DNA from: Aurantibacter sp034110465
GTDB taxonomy: Bacteria > Bacteroidota > Bacteroidia > Flavobacteriales > Flavobacteriaceae
Assembly: GCA_034110465.1 (NCBI GenBank)
Contig: JAWUZD010000015.1
Coordinates: forward strand, 36,320 to 100,319
DNA length: 64,000 bases
Direction: 5' to 3'
A program made the translations under genes and the position numbers. Under the pieces are notes generated by a model. It searched no databases. It saw nothing but the letters and a program-made list of their open reading frames with translations, and had not been told where the DNA came from. The number at the start of each line of letters is the position of its first letter. The first letter of the stretch is position 1. Shown here piece by piece: positions 8,649-16,246 of this stretch.

Positions 8649-9307
8649 TTATTTGCTAATTTTTTTAAAGTTGAAATTGTTTCTTTTTGATTTTCACTTT
8701 TAAAAACGTGACTTCCAGCTACAAAAACATTAGCTCCAGCTTCAACTAATTTTTGTATATTCTTATCTGTAACGCCACCATCAATTTCTATTAAGGTGTC
8801 TAAACCTTGTTCATCTATCATTTTTCTTAATTTCCTTACTCTATTGTAGGTAATACCTTCAAATTTTTGTCCTCCAAAACCAGGATTAATAGACATTAAT
8901 AAAACTATATAACATTCTGGTAAAATATCTTCTAAAACAGAAATTGGTGTTGTTAAATTTAAAACAATACCAGCTTTACAACCTGCGTTTTTAATTTGTC
9001 TTAATGTTCTATGTAAATGGACTGTAGATTCATGATGGACTGTAATAATATCTGCACCAACTTTTGCAAATTCTTCAATATAGCGCTCAGGCTTTTCAAT
9101 CATTAAATGAACATCTAATGGTTTTGTTGCGTGTTTTTTTATAGCTTGAATTACTGGCATTCCATATGATATGTTTGGTACAAAATGACCATCCATAACA
9201 TCAATATGAAACCAATCAGCATCACTATTATTAACCATTTCGGTATCACGTTGTAAATTACCAAAGTCTGCCGCAAGCATAGATGGCGCAATCAAATTTG
9301 AAGACAT
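8645..9307 (-). CDS. rpe: Ribulose-phosphate 3-epimerase
   Basis: Interconverts ribulose 5-phosphate and xylulose 5-phosphate in the pentose phosphate pathway. The 220-residue length and TIM-barrel motifs fit: IAPSMLAADFGNL at the start, the metal-binding DWFHIDVMDGHFVPN, LDVHLMIEKPE, the loop MSINPGFGGQKF, and EIDGGV near the end, which carries the second catalytic Asp. It lies downstream of the sigma factor gene on the same strand, with a hairpin terminator between them. Confidence 0.97.
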   Translation of the reverse strand: MSSNLIAPSMLAADFGNLQRDTEMVNNSDADWFHIDVMDGHFVPNISYGMPVIQAIKKHATKPLDVHLMIEKPERYIEEFAKVGADIITVHHESTVHLHRTLRQIKNAGCKAGIVLNLTTPISVLEDILPECYIVLLMSINPGFGGQKFEGITYNRVRKLRKMIDEQGLDTLIEIDGGVTDKNIQKLVEAGANVFVAGSHVFKSENQKETISTLKKLANN

Positions 9308-9342
9308 AGTGTTGTGTTTTTAGTTTCACAAATATATTAAAA

Positions 9343-9372
9343 ATAAAAACCCTTAGCGTTAACTAAGGGTTT
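9343..9372 (-). terminator. Terminator of primary sigma factor gene
   Basis: Stem AAACCCTTAG (9347-9356) pairs with 9363-9372. Read on the minus strand, the hairpin is followed by a T-rich run. It lies between the sigma factor stop and the rpe start. Confidence 0.8.
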
Positions 9373-9398
9373 CAAAATTATTTATTTAAAAGATGATA

Positions 9399-10262
9399 TT
9401 ATCCTAAATACGTTTTTAAAATTTTACTTCTAGACGTATGCTTTAATCTTCTAATTGCTTTTTCTTTAATTTGTCTTACACGTTCACGTGTTAAGTCAAA
9501 AGTTTCACCAATTTCTTCAAGAGTCATTGGATGTTGGTTTCCTAACCCAAAGTATAAACGAATAACATCTGCTTCACGTGGTGTTAATGTTTCTAAAGCA
9601 CGCTCAATTTCTGTACGTAAAGATTCGTGTAATAATTCTCTATCTGGATTTGGAGACTCACCTGAATTTAAAACATCGTATAAGTTAGAATCTTCACCTT
9701 CAACTAAAGGTGCATCCATACTTACGTGTCTTCCAGAATTTTTCATAGACTCTTTAACATCGTTAATCGTCATGTCTAATTCTTTAGCTATTTCTTCAGC
9801 ACTTGGTGGACGTTCATGCGCTTGTTCTAAATGAGCAAAAGTTTTATTAATTTTATTAATAGAACCAATCTTATTTAATGGTAAACGTACAATACGAGAT
9901 TGTTCTGCTAAGGCTTGTAATATGGATTGTCTAATCCACCATACAGCATAAGATATAAATTTAAAACCACGAGTTTCATCAAAACGTTGAGCCGCTTTAA
10001 TAAGTCCTAAATTACCTTCGTTAATTAAATCTGGTAACGTTAAACCTTGATTTTGATATTGTTTAGCTACAGATACTACGAAACGTAAGTTAGCTTTAGT
10101 TAATTTTTCTAAGGCTATTTGATCTCCAGCTTTAATACGTTGAGCTAATTCTACCTCTTCGTCTGCCGTAATAAGATCTACTTTTCCTATTTCTTGTAAA
10201 TATTTATCTAGTGATGCGGTCTCTCTGTTTGTTACCTGTTTGGTAATTTTAAGTTGTCTCAT
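9399..10262 (-). CDS. Primary (housekeeping) sigma-70 factor, short Bacteroidota type
   Basis: The 287-residue protein has regions 1.2 (DKYLQEIGKVDLITADEEVELA), 2 (LRFVVSVAKQYQNQGLTLPDLINEGNLGLIKAAQRFD and FISYAVWWIRQSI), 3 and 4, ending in the helix-turn-helix TLEEIGETFDLTRERVRQIKEKAIRRLKH. It lacks the long 1.1 domain of E. coli RpoD, which is normal for the major sigma factor of Bacteroidota (called RpoD or SigA). This sigma reads the -33 TTTG and -7 TAnnTTTG promoters that can be seen elsewhere in this window. The gene has its own terminator. Confidence 0.97.
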   Translation of the reverse strand: MRQLKITKQVTNRETASLDKYLQEIGKVDLITADEEVELAQRIKAGDQIALEKLTKANLRFVVSVAKQYQNQGLTLPDLINEGNLGLIKAAQRFDETRGFKFISYAVWWIRQSILQALAEQSRIVRLPLNKIGSINKINKTFAHLEQAHERPPSAEEIAKELDMTINDVKESMKNSGRHVSMDAPLVEGEDSNLYDVLNSGESPNPDRELLHESLRTEIERALETLTPREADVIRLYFGLGNQHPMTLEEIGETFDLTRERVRQIKEKAIRRLKHTSRSKILKTYLG

Positions 10263-10350
10263 TTAAAAGTTTGGGCTTTAAATTAATAAGTCTTCGTATG
10301 CTTATACGTGAGATCTTTTTAAATGTTACAAAATTTTTATTTTTTTTCAT

Positions 10351-10384
10351 AAAAAAAGACTATTCCATTAAGAATAGCCTTTTT
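10351..10384 (-). terminator. Terminator after the Ala-rich lipoprotein gene
   Basis: The inverted repeat AAAAGGCTATTCT/AGAATAGYCTTTT (one mismatch) on the minus strand is followed by a T-run. It lies just beyond the stop at 10397. Confidence 0.75.
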
Positions 10385-10396
10385 ACTAAGTTTTAA

Positions 10397-10816
10397 TTAA
10401 CTGTTAATTTTTGCTTTTAATTTATCTGCAGCATCAGTAGTTTTGTCTGAAGCTTTGTTTACAGCATCTGTAGCTCCATCTTTTACTTTATTAGCAGCTT
10501 CTTTAGTTGTGTCAACAGCATCATCTACCATATCACCGGCTTTATCAGCAGCATCTTCCATAGCATCTCCAGTTGCATCAGCAGCATCTCCGGCAGCGTC
10601 TATAGCACCATCAACAGCATCTTCTGTAGCTTCTGCAGCGTTCTCTAATGCTTCACCTGTTGCATTTGCAGCATCGTTTACAGCATCACCTGTAGCTTCT
10701 GCAGCATTTTCAACAGCTTCACTAGCAGCGTCTGCATTTTCTTTAACTTCTTTACAAGATGTAATTGATGCGCACATTGCTAATAATAAGGCACCAGATA
10801 AGATTACTTTTTTCAT
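10397..10816 (-). CDS. Ala/Asp-rich repeat lipoprotein
   Basis: A 139-residue protein with a lipoprotein signal: MKKVILSGALLLAMCASITSC, lipobox Cys at residue 21. The mature part is almost wholly built of Ala, Asp, Glu, Thr and Gly in repeats like ENAAEATGDAVNDAANATGEAL, repeated about every 11 residues, with Lys replacing the acids toward the end. This predicts one long amphipathic helix resembling LEA-type or apolipoprotein-like repeats. The function is unknown; binding to membrane or another envelope component is a guess. It is a single-gene unit with its own terminator. The long open frame on the opposite strand is a by-product of the GCA/GCT-rich repeats. Confidence 0.85.
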   Translation of the reverse strand: MKKVILSGALLLAMCASITSCKEVKENADAASEAVENAAEATGDAVNDAANATGEALENAAEATEDAVDGAIDAAGDAADATGDAMEDAADKAGDMVDDAVDTTKEAANKVKDGATDAVNKASDKTTDAADKLKAKINS

Positions 10817-10889
10817 TTTTTGAGTTGTTTGATTAATTTAAAGTATAAATAAACAACAAAAATTACATTTTAACAATTTTAACAAATAT

Positions 10890-12125
10890 TTATTTGAATA
10901 AATATTCGGTAATAGCCTGTTTAGCACCTAATTGAGTAGAGATAAATTCTTTACTTGCTTTAGAGCTATTTGTATGTAGAATTTTGTCTTCTAGTAAGGA
11001 AGTTATTTTTTTGTGAAATATTTCTTTTGACGTGATTTCAAATCCACCACCAAAATCCATTAATGCTTTTGCTTCAGTAAATTTTTTGTGATTCTTACCA
11101 AATAGTACAGGGATTCCAAAAGTAGCTGGCTCTAAAATGTTGTGTAAACCAGTTTTTCCAATAGCACCGCCAACATAAGCAATATCTGCGTAGCTATATA
11201 CTTTACTTAAAATACCTATGGTATCAATAATAAAAACGTTATAGGTTTTTAAGTCTTTGTTTTCTTTGTTGCTAAATAATAGGATGTCTTTTTTTATTTT
11301 TTTTTGAAGTCGTAAAATAGTTTCATCTTTGATTTCGTGTGGTGCTATTATAAACTTTGTAGAATTGTCAGAATTGTTTATGAAATCAATATAAACTGTT
11401 TCATCTTCTTCCCAACTACTACCAAAAACTATAGTGGTTTTGTCGTTTTTAAATTCTTCAATAAAACTTAAAGTGTTATCTGTTTTTAATTGATTATTTA
11501 CGCGATCAAAACGTGTGTCTCCAGAAACGGTTACTTTCTTATAATTAATTTTAGATAGTAGTTCTTTACTGGCTTCATTTTGAGTAAAAATATGATCAAA
11601 AGATTTTAGAGCTTCCTTAAAGATACTACCATACCATTTGAAATAAATTTGATTTGGTCTAAAAACTGCCGATATTAATACCGCTTTTAAGTCTAGTTTT
11701 TGTATTTGATTTAAATAATTTGGCCAAATATCATATTTAACAAATACAGACAATTCTGGTTTTAAATAATTAATAAATTTTAAAGCGTTTTTAGAAAAGT
11801 CTAAAGGTAAATAAACAACAACATCTGCAATTGGACTGTTTTTACGAATTTCATATCCTGATGGCGAAAAAAAACTTAATACTATTTTGTGTTTTGGATA
11901 ATGTAATCTAATGTCTTGGAAAACAGGTAAACCTTGTTCATATTCACCTAAAGAGGCGCAATGAAACCAGATGGTTTTGTCGGAAGAATTTATGTTTTGA
12001 TGAATTTTATTAAATGTTTCTGACCTACCAATAACACCTTTTTTAATTTTAGAATTAAAAAGGCTTAAAAAGCGAATAATTATAGCCGCTTTAAGCATGA
12101 AAATATTATAAATAAAACGCATCAT
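10890..12125 (-). CDS. waaA: 3-deoxy-D-manno-octulosonic acid (Kdo) transferase
   Basis: WaaA (KdtA) transfers Kdo from CMP-Kdo to lipid A precursor at the inner membrane. The 411-residue length is usual. Visible family features are the N-terminal membrane-associated stretch, WFHCASLGEYEQGLP with the conserved acidic catalytic region, LKPELSVFVKYDIWPN, VSGDTRFDRV, and the GT-B donor site YVGGAIGKTGLHNILEPATFGIPVLFG. It is divergent from the aminotransferase gene at 12205, sharing a short intergenic region of 79 bases. Confidence 0.96.
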   Translation of the reverse strand: MMRFIYNIFMLKAAIIIRFLSLFNSKIKKGVIGRSETFNKIHQNINSSDKTIWFHCASLGEYEQGLPVFQDIRLHYPKHKIVLSFFSPSGYEIRKNSPIADVVVYLPLDFSKNALKFINYLKPELSVFVKYDIWPNYLNQIQKLDLKAVLISAVFRPNQIYFKWYGSIFKEALKSFDHIFTQNEASKELLSKINYKKVTVSGDTRFDRVNNQLKTDNTLSFIEEFKNDKTTIVFGSSWEEDETVYIDFINNSDNSTKFIIAPHEIKDETILRLQKKIKKDILLFSNKENKDLKTYNVFIIDTIGILSKVYSYADIAYVGGAIGKTGLHNILEPATFGIPVLFGKNHKKFTEAKALMDFGGGFEITSKEIFHKKITSLLEDKILHTNSSKASKEFISTQLGAKQAITEYLFK

Positions 12126-12166
12126 AAAATATTTCAGCTAAAATACCAATCTTTAAACTTTTTTTC

Positions 12167-12199
12167 GTTGTTTTAACAACACGAAATTTTGTAAATTTG
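12167..12199 (+). promoter_or_regulatory. Palindrome and -7 box in the waaA/aminotransferase divergent region
   Basis: A perfect -7 box TAAATTTG lies at 12192-12199, only five bases before the ATG at 12205, so the message would have almost no leader. Just upstream is the palindrome GTTGTT-TT-AACAAC (12167-12180), placed between the -33 and -7 regions, where a repressor could bind. No clear -33 TTTG is seen. The operator role is inferred. Confidence 0.4.
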
Positions 12200-12204
12200 T
12201 TTCT

Positions 12205-13359
12205 ATGAAGAAAATTCAAATGGTAGACCTTAAAGGTCAATACAATAAAATAAAAAAAACTGTGGATGCTCAAATCCAATCAGTTTTAGATACAACAAGC
12301 TACATAAACGGACCATTAGTTAAAGAGTTTCAAAAGAATCTTGAAGACTATTTAGATGTAAAACATGTAATTCCGTGTGCAAATGGAACAGATGCGTTAC
12401 AAATTGCTATGATGGGATTAGGATTAAAGCAAGGTGATGAAGTTATTACTGCGGATTTCACCTTTGCTGCAACCGTAGAAGTTATTGCTCTGTTAAATTT
12501 AACACCTGTTTTAGTAGATGTAAATCCAGACGATTTTAACATTAATATAGAAGCAATTAAAAAAGCCATTACGCCAAAAACAAAGGCAATTGTTCCAGTA
12601 CATTTATTTGGACAATGTGCTAATATGGAAGCTGTAATGGAGCTTGCAAAAGAACATAACTTATTTGTAATAGAAGATAATGCGCAAGGTATTGGTGCAA
12701 ATTACACTTATAAAGATGGAACAAAAGCTAAATCTGGTACTATAGGACACGTAGCTTCAACATCTTTCTTTCCATCTAAAAATTTAGGTTGTTATGGAGA
12801 TGGAGGCGCTATTTTTACTAACGATGATGATTTAGCTCACACACTTAGAGGAATTGTAAATCATGGTATGTACGAACGTTACCATCATGATGTTGTTGGA
12901 GTAAATTCACGTTTAGACTCAATTCAAGCAGCAGTTTTAAATACTAAATTGCCACTTTTAGATGGTTATAACGTAGCCCGTAGAAATGCAGCTCGTAAAT
13001 ATAACGAAGCTTTTAAAAACGAAACTAAAATTACCACACCTAAAACCGTAAATGGTTGCGATGGTATTTGTGATGCCTGCGATTGTCACGTATTTCATCA
13101 ATATACTTTAAAAGTTACAGGAGTAGATAGAGATGCTTTAGTACAACATTTAAATGCTAAAGATATTCCATGTGGTGTGTATTATCCAATTCCATTGCAT
13201 TCACAAAAAGCATATAAAGATGCACGTTACAACGAAGCAGATTTTCCAGTAACCAACCAACTTATAAAAGAGGTTATTTCGTTACCAATGCATACCGAAT
13301 TAGAAGACGATCAAATCAAATTCATTACAGATACCGTAAAAGAATTTATTAATAAATAA
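12205..13359 (+). CDS. DegT/DnrJ/EryC1/StrS family sugar aminotransferase
   Basis: A 384-residue PLP enzyme that would aminate a nucleotide-activated keto-sugar for surface polysaccharide or LPS. The fold-I pattern is clear: NGTDALQIAMMGLGL, DVNPDDFNINIE, VPVHLFGQCANME, IEDNAQGIGA, and the PLP lysine in SFFPSKNLGCYGDGGA (Lys192). NHGMYERYHHDVVGVNSRLDSIQAAVL is also typical. Closest by pattern are WbpE-like enzymes making amino-hexuronic acids, but the substrate cannot be fixed from sequence. A cluster of four cysteines (285, 289, 292, 294) precedes the HVFHQYTL segment and may bind a metal. galE follows on the same strand after a hairpin. Confidence 0.93.
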   Translation: MKKIQMVDLKGQYNKIKKTVDAQIQSVLDTTSYINGPLVKEFQKNLEDYLDVKHVIPCANGTDALQIAMMGLGLKQGDEVITADFTFAATVEVIALLNLTPVLVDVNPDDFNINIEAIKKAITPKTKAIVPVHLFGQCANMEAVMELAKEHNLFVIEDNAQGIGANYTYKDGTKAKSGTIGHVASTSFFPSKNLGCYGDGGAIFTNDDDLAHTLRGIVNHGMYERYHHDVVGVNSRLDSIQAAVLNTKLPLLDGYNVARRNAARKYNEAFKNETKITTPKTVNGCDGICDACDCHVFHQYTLKVTGVDRDALVQHLNAKDIPCGVYYPIPLHSQKAYKDARYNEADFPVTNQLIKEVISLPMHTELEDDQIKFITDTVKEFINK

Positions 13360-13371
13360 TTTTTTGGCGTT

Positions 13372-13402
13372 ACCAAAAGCCTAAGAAAAATAGGCTTTTG
13401 GT
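13372..13402 (+). terminator. Hairpin after the aminotransferase gene
   Basis: A 12-bp inverted repeat ACCAAAAGCCTA (13372-13383) with its complement at 13391-13402. No T-run follows directly; a T-tract appears about 20 bases later. A terminator or mRNA-end hairpin is likely. Confidence 0.65.
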
Positions 13403-13486
13403 CAGGTCTTCCATTATATCTTTTTTTTGCATAAGTGCAACAAAAAAAAAGATGCCATTTCAACCCTTAACGCAATAGCAAACATT

Positions 13487-14497
13487 ATGAAAATTTTAGT
13501 TACCGGAGGATTAGGCTACATTGGTTCTCATACAGTTGTAGAACTGCAAAACAAAGGTTATAATGTTGTTATTATAGACAATTTATCTAATACAAGATTA
13601 TCTGTTCTAGAAGGTATAGAAGCTATTACAAATAAGAAACCCAAATTTCATAATATAGATTTATCAGACAGAGAAGCTGTTAATCAATTTTTTAAAGCAA
13701 ATCAGGATTTAGATGGAATTATACATTTTGCGGCCTATAAAGCAGTTGGCGAAAGTGTAAAGAATCCTTTAATGTACTACGAAAACAACTTGTTTTCTTT
13801 AGTTAATATATTACAAAATATAAAAGCTTATAATTTAAGTAACTTTATATTTAGTTCGTCTTGCACCGTTTATGGCGAATCTAAACAACAACCTATAACA
13901 GAATTTGCACCAGTTTTAAAAGCAGAGTCACCTTACGGAAACACTAAACAAATTGGTGAAGAAATTATAGAAGATGTTTATAAATCTTCAAATCAATTTA
14001 AAGCTATTTCATTGCGTTATTTTAACCCAATTGGCGCACATAATTCTGCAAAAATAGGAGAATTACCTCTTGGAGTTCCGCAGAATTTAGTGCCATATAT
14101 TACACAAACAGCAGCTGGAATAAGAGAACAACTTCAAGTTTTTGGAGATACGTATCTAACACCAGATGGAACTTGTATTAGAGATTATATTCACGTAGTA
14201 GATTTAGCATTGGCACACGTAAAAGCTTTAGAGGTTTTAAGCAAAAAAGACGCAGCTACTTTTTACGATACAGTTAATTTAGGAACAGGAATAGGAAGCT
14301 CAGTTTTAGAAGTGGTAAAAACGTTTGAATCTGTTAGCGGACAAACATTAAACTACAAAATAGTACCAAAACGAGAAGGCGATATTACAACTGCTTTTGC
14401 AGACACTACAAAAGCAAAACAGGTTTTAGGTTGGGAAACCAAATTCACTTTAGCGGAAGCTTTATTATCTTCCTGGAATTGGCAGAATAATTTATAA
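13487..14497 (+). CDS. galE: UDP-glucose 4-epimerase
   Basis: GalE interconverts UDP-glucose and UDP-galactose with bound NAD, feeding galactose metabolism and surface sugars. From the ATG at 13487 it is 336 residues and begins MKILVTGGLGYIGSH, the NAD-binding glycine loop. Further on are IHFAAYKAVGES, FSSSCTVYG, the catalytic SPYGNTK (Tyr-x3-Lys), LRYFNPIGAH and DGTCIRDYIHVVDLA. An in-frame ATG at 13427 would add 20 residues, but these come from the T-rich tract after the upstream hairpin and look unlike a GalE N-terminus, so I prefer 13487. Confidence 0.97.
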   Translation: MKILVTGGLGYIGSHTVVELQNKGYNVVIIDNLSNTRLSVLEGIEAITNKKPKFHNIDLSDREAVNQFFKANQDLDGIIHFAAYKAVGESVKNPLMYYENNLFSLVNILQNIKAYNLSNFIFSSSCTVYGESKQQPITEFAPVLKAESPYGNTKQIGEEIIEDVYKSSNQFKAISLRYFNPIGAHNSAKIGELPLGVPQNLVPYITQTAAGIREQLQVFGDTYLTPDGTCIRDYIHVVDLALAHVKALEVLSKKDAATFYDTVNLGTGIGSSVLEVVKTFESVSGQTLNYKIVPKREGDITTAFADTTKAKQVLGWETKFTLAEALLSSWNWQNNL

Positions 14498-14514
14498 TTC
14501 AATTTATATAAAAC

Positions 14515-14547
14515 AAAAAAGCGAAAGAATTATTCTTTCGCTTTTTT
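14515..14547. terminator. Bidirectional terminator between galE and lspA
   Basis: A 16-bp perfect inverted repeat (AAAAAAGCGAAAGAAT and its complement) with an A-run on one side and a T-run on the other, set between convergent genes. Confidence 0.9.
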
Positions 14548-14574
14548 GTTGTTTTAGTGTTTGTTTGTATAAAG

Positions 14575-15078
14575 TTAAGAACTAACTTCTGGATTTTTCT
14601 TCTTATTGCTTTTAAAATGCGACCGCAATAAACAACCTAAACCAAACATTACAGACATATCTGCTACGTTAAAAATTCCTGTTTTAAATACGCCACCTAA
14701 ATCTATATGTAAAAAATCGGTTACAGAACCATATACAATTCTGTCATAAACATTAGCAATTCCTCCACCAATTATGGCAGTGAAACCAATAATTGAAATA
14801 TTGTCTAAAGTTTTATCTGTTATAACCATTCTAAGTACAAAACCTAAAACTAGAACAGGTAAAACTAAAAGTAAAATAAGTTTAAGTGTTGGGTTAAAAT
14901 CGCTACCTAAACCTAAAAAAGCGCCTTTGTTTTCTACATTATTAAGTGTAAAATAGCTGCCTAGAATATGAATTTCTTCATAAGGTGTTAAGTTTATTCT
15001 TGCAATAACTTTACTAATTTGATCTATGGCAATGTTAAATACAATAAGTAAAAGAATGTATATGGTACGTTTAGACAT
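14575..15078 (-). CDS. lspA: Lipoprotein signal peptidase (signal peptidase II)
   Basis: LspA removes the signal peptide of prolipoproteins after lipid addition to the +1 Cys. The 167-residue protein has four membrane helices and both catalytic aspartate motifs: GGGIANVYDRIVYGSVTDFL and FNVADMSVMFG. The early IDQISK segment and LGSYFTLNNVENKGAFLGLG are also family hallmarks. Its start is one base from the fabD stop on the same strand, so the two are probably cotranscribed. Substrates in this window would include the lipoproteins at 10397, 52135 and 61637. Confidence 0.97.
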   Translation of the reverse strand: MSKRTIYILLLIVFNIAIDQISKVIARINLTPYEEIHILGSYFTLNNVENKGAFLGLGSDFNPTLKLILLLVLPVLVLGFVLRMVITDKTLDNISIIGFTAIIGGGIANVYDRIVYGSVTDFLHIDLGGVFKTGIFNVADMSVMFGLGCLLRSHFKSNKKKNPEVSS

Positions 15079-15079
15079 A

Positions 15080-15973
15080 TTAAGCTTGTGTTGTAAAAGT
15101 TGCAGAAGCAGTTTCAGCAGAACGTTCTATTTTCTTAACTAAACCTTGTAATACTTTTCCTGGTCCAACTTCTGTAAATAACGTTGCGCCATCAGTAATC
15201 ATTTGTTGTACAGATTGTGTCCAACGTACTGGAGCAGTTAATTGAGAAATTAAATTAGCTTTAATCTCATTCTCATCTGTAATTGCTGTTGCCGTTACGT
15301 TTTGATAAATTGGACAGTTTGGTTTGCTAAACGTTGTGTTTTCTATAGCCGCAGCTAATTCTTCTCTTGCAGGTTCCATCATTGGAGAATGAAATGCGCC
15401 ACCAACTGGTAATACTAAAGCACGTCTTGCTCCAGCTTCCTTCATTGCTTCGCAAGCTTTATTAATAGCTTCAATCTCACCAGAAATTACTAATTGCCCT
15501 GGACAGTTATAGTTTGCAGCAACAACAACACCTTCTGTTGTGCCACATATTTTTTCAACAATATCATCGTCTAAACCTAAAACTGCAGCCATTGTACTTG
15601 GAGCAGCTTCGCAGGCTTTTTGCATTGCTAATGCTCTTTGTGATACTAATTTTAATCCGTCTTCAAAAGTTAATGCGCCAGCAGCAACTAATGCCGAAAA
15701 TTCTCCTAAAGAATGTCCTGCAACCATTTCTGGTTTAAAACTATCGCCTAATGTTTTTGCTAAAATTACAGAATGTAAAAAGATAGCTGGTTGTGTAACT
15801 TTAGTTTCTTTAAGTTGCTCTGCAGTACCTTCAAACATAATGTCGGTAATATTGAATCCTAAAATCTCGTTGGCTTGTTCAAATAAGTCTTGTGCTTCTG
15901 GAGAGTTCTCGTATAAGTCTAAACCCATTCCTGAAAATTGTGCGCCTTGACCTGGAAATATATATGCTTTCAT
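15080..15973 (-). CDS. fabD: Malonyl-CoA:ACP transacylase
   Basis: FabD moves malonyl from CoA to acyl carrier protein for fatty-acid elongation. The 297-residue sequence has GQGAQ at residues 8-12, the nucleophile elbow GHSLG at 86-90 (Ser88), and the catalytic His195 in PVGGAFHSPMM, followed by LTAPVRWTQSV and EVGPGKVLQGL near the C-terminus. It is the first gene of a short minus-strand unit with lspA. The promoter region upstream is next to a palindromic repeat element. Confidence 0.97.
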   Translation of the reverse strand: MKAYIFPGQGAQFSGMGLDLYENSPEAQDLFEQANEILGFNITDIMFEGTAEQLKETKVTQPAIFLHSVILAKTLGDSFKPEMVAGHSLGEFSALVAAGALTFEDGLKLVSQRALAMQKACEAAPSTMAAVLGLDDDIVEKICGTTEGVVVAANYNCPGQLVISGEIEAINKACEAMKEAGARRALVLPVGGAFHSPMMEPAREELAAAIENTTFSKPNCPIYQNVTATAITDENEIKANLISQLTAPVRWTQSVQQMITDGATLFTEVGPGKVLQGLVKKIERSAETASATFTTQA

Positions 15974-16094
15974 TTGTACCGTTTTAATTATAAAATGCTA
16001 AAATAAGCATATTATAGAAATAAGGACTATTAATGAAAATTTGTTACTTTATTTTTATGAATAAGTTATGATATAGAGCCTCGCATAGGTTTCA

Positions 16095-16246
16095 CAGAAT
16101 CTGCTTGAGATTTTTTTAATGTACTTGTCATACTGCGCTACTACGCAGTATCCATTGTGATAATAGTTAAGATTTTATCTATGGAAATAGATTCTGTTAT
16201 GCAGCAGAATGACAAAATGTATTCTAAAAATCACAAGCAGATTCTG
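16095..16246. repeat. 152-bp palindromic intergenic element overlapping a gene end
   Basis: The outer arms are a 21-bp inverted repeat with one mismatch (16095-16115 and 16226-16246, core CAGAATCTGCTTG). Inside are a second inverted pair beginning TGTCATNCTGC (16126 and 16214, opposite strands), a perfect 7-bp-stem hairpin at 16131-16150 (TACTGCG/CGCAGTA) and a 6-bp-stem hairpin at 16191-16210. No protein is encoded. It resembles the GTCATTCTG/CAGAATCTC-type repeats scattered in flavobacterial genomes. The right arm encodes the last residues of the oxidoreductase at 16224. Confidence 0.75.

Noticed and set aside
10443..10823. A 126-codon open frame on the plus strand opposite the Ala-rich lipoprotein gene
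   Set aside because: It is produced by the repeated Ala codons of the true minus-strand gene; the translation is low-complexity Ser/Ala with no start context of its own, while the minus-strand frame has a proper lipoprotein signal and terminator.
13427..13486. Upstream ATG extending GalE by 20 residues
   Set aside because: The added residues are Lys-rich and precede the canonical MKILVTGGLGYIGSH start; they arise from the T/A-rich tract after a hairpin.
15514..15950. Two plus-strand frames within fabD
   Set aside because: They are antisense to the clear FabD motifs and rich in Leu/Gln or Ser/Ala as expected for shadow frames.
16095..16246. CRISPR-like or mobile-element array
   Set aside because: The repeats are inverted, not evenly spaced direct repeats, there are no spacers, and no cas or transposase gene is near.
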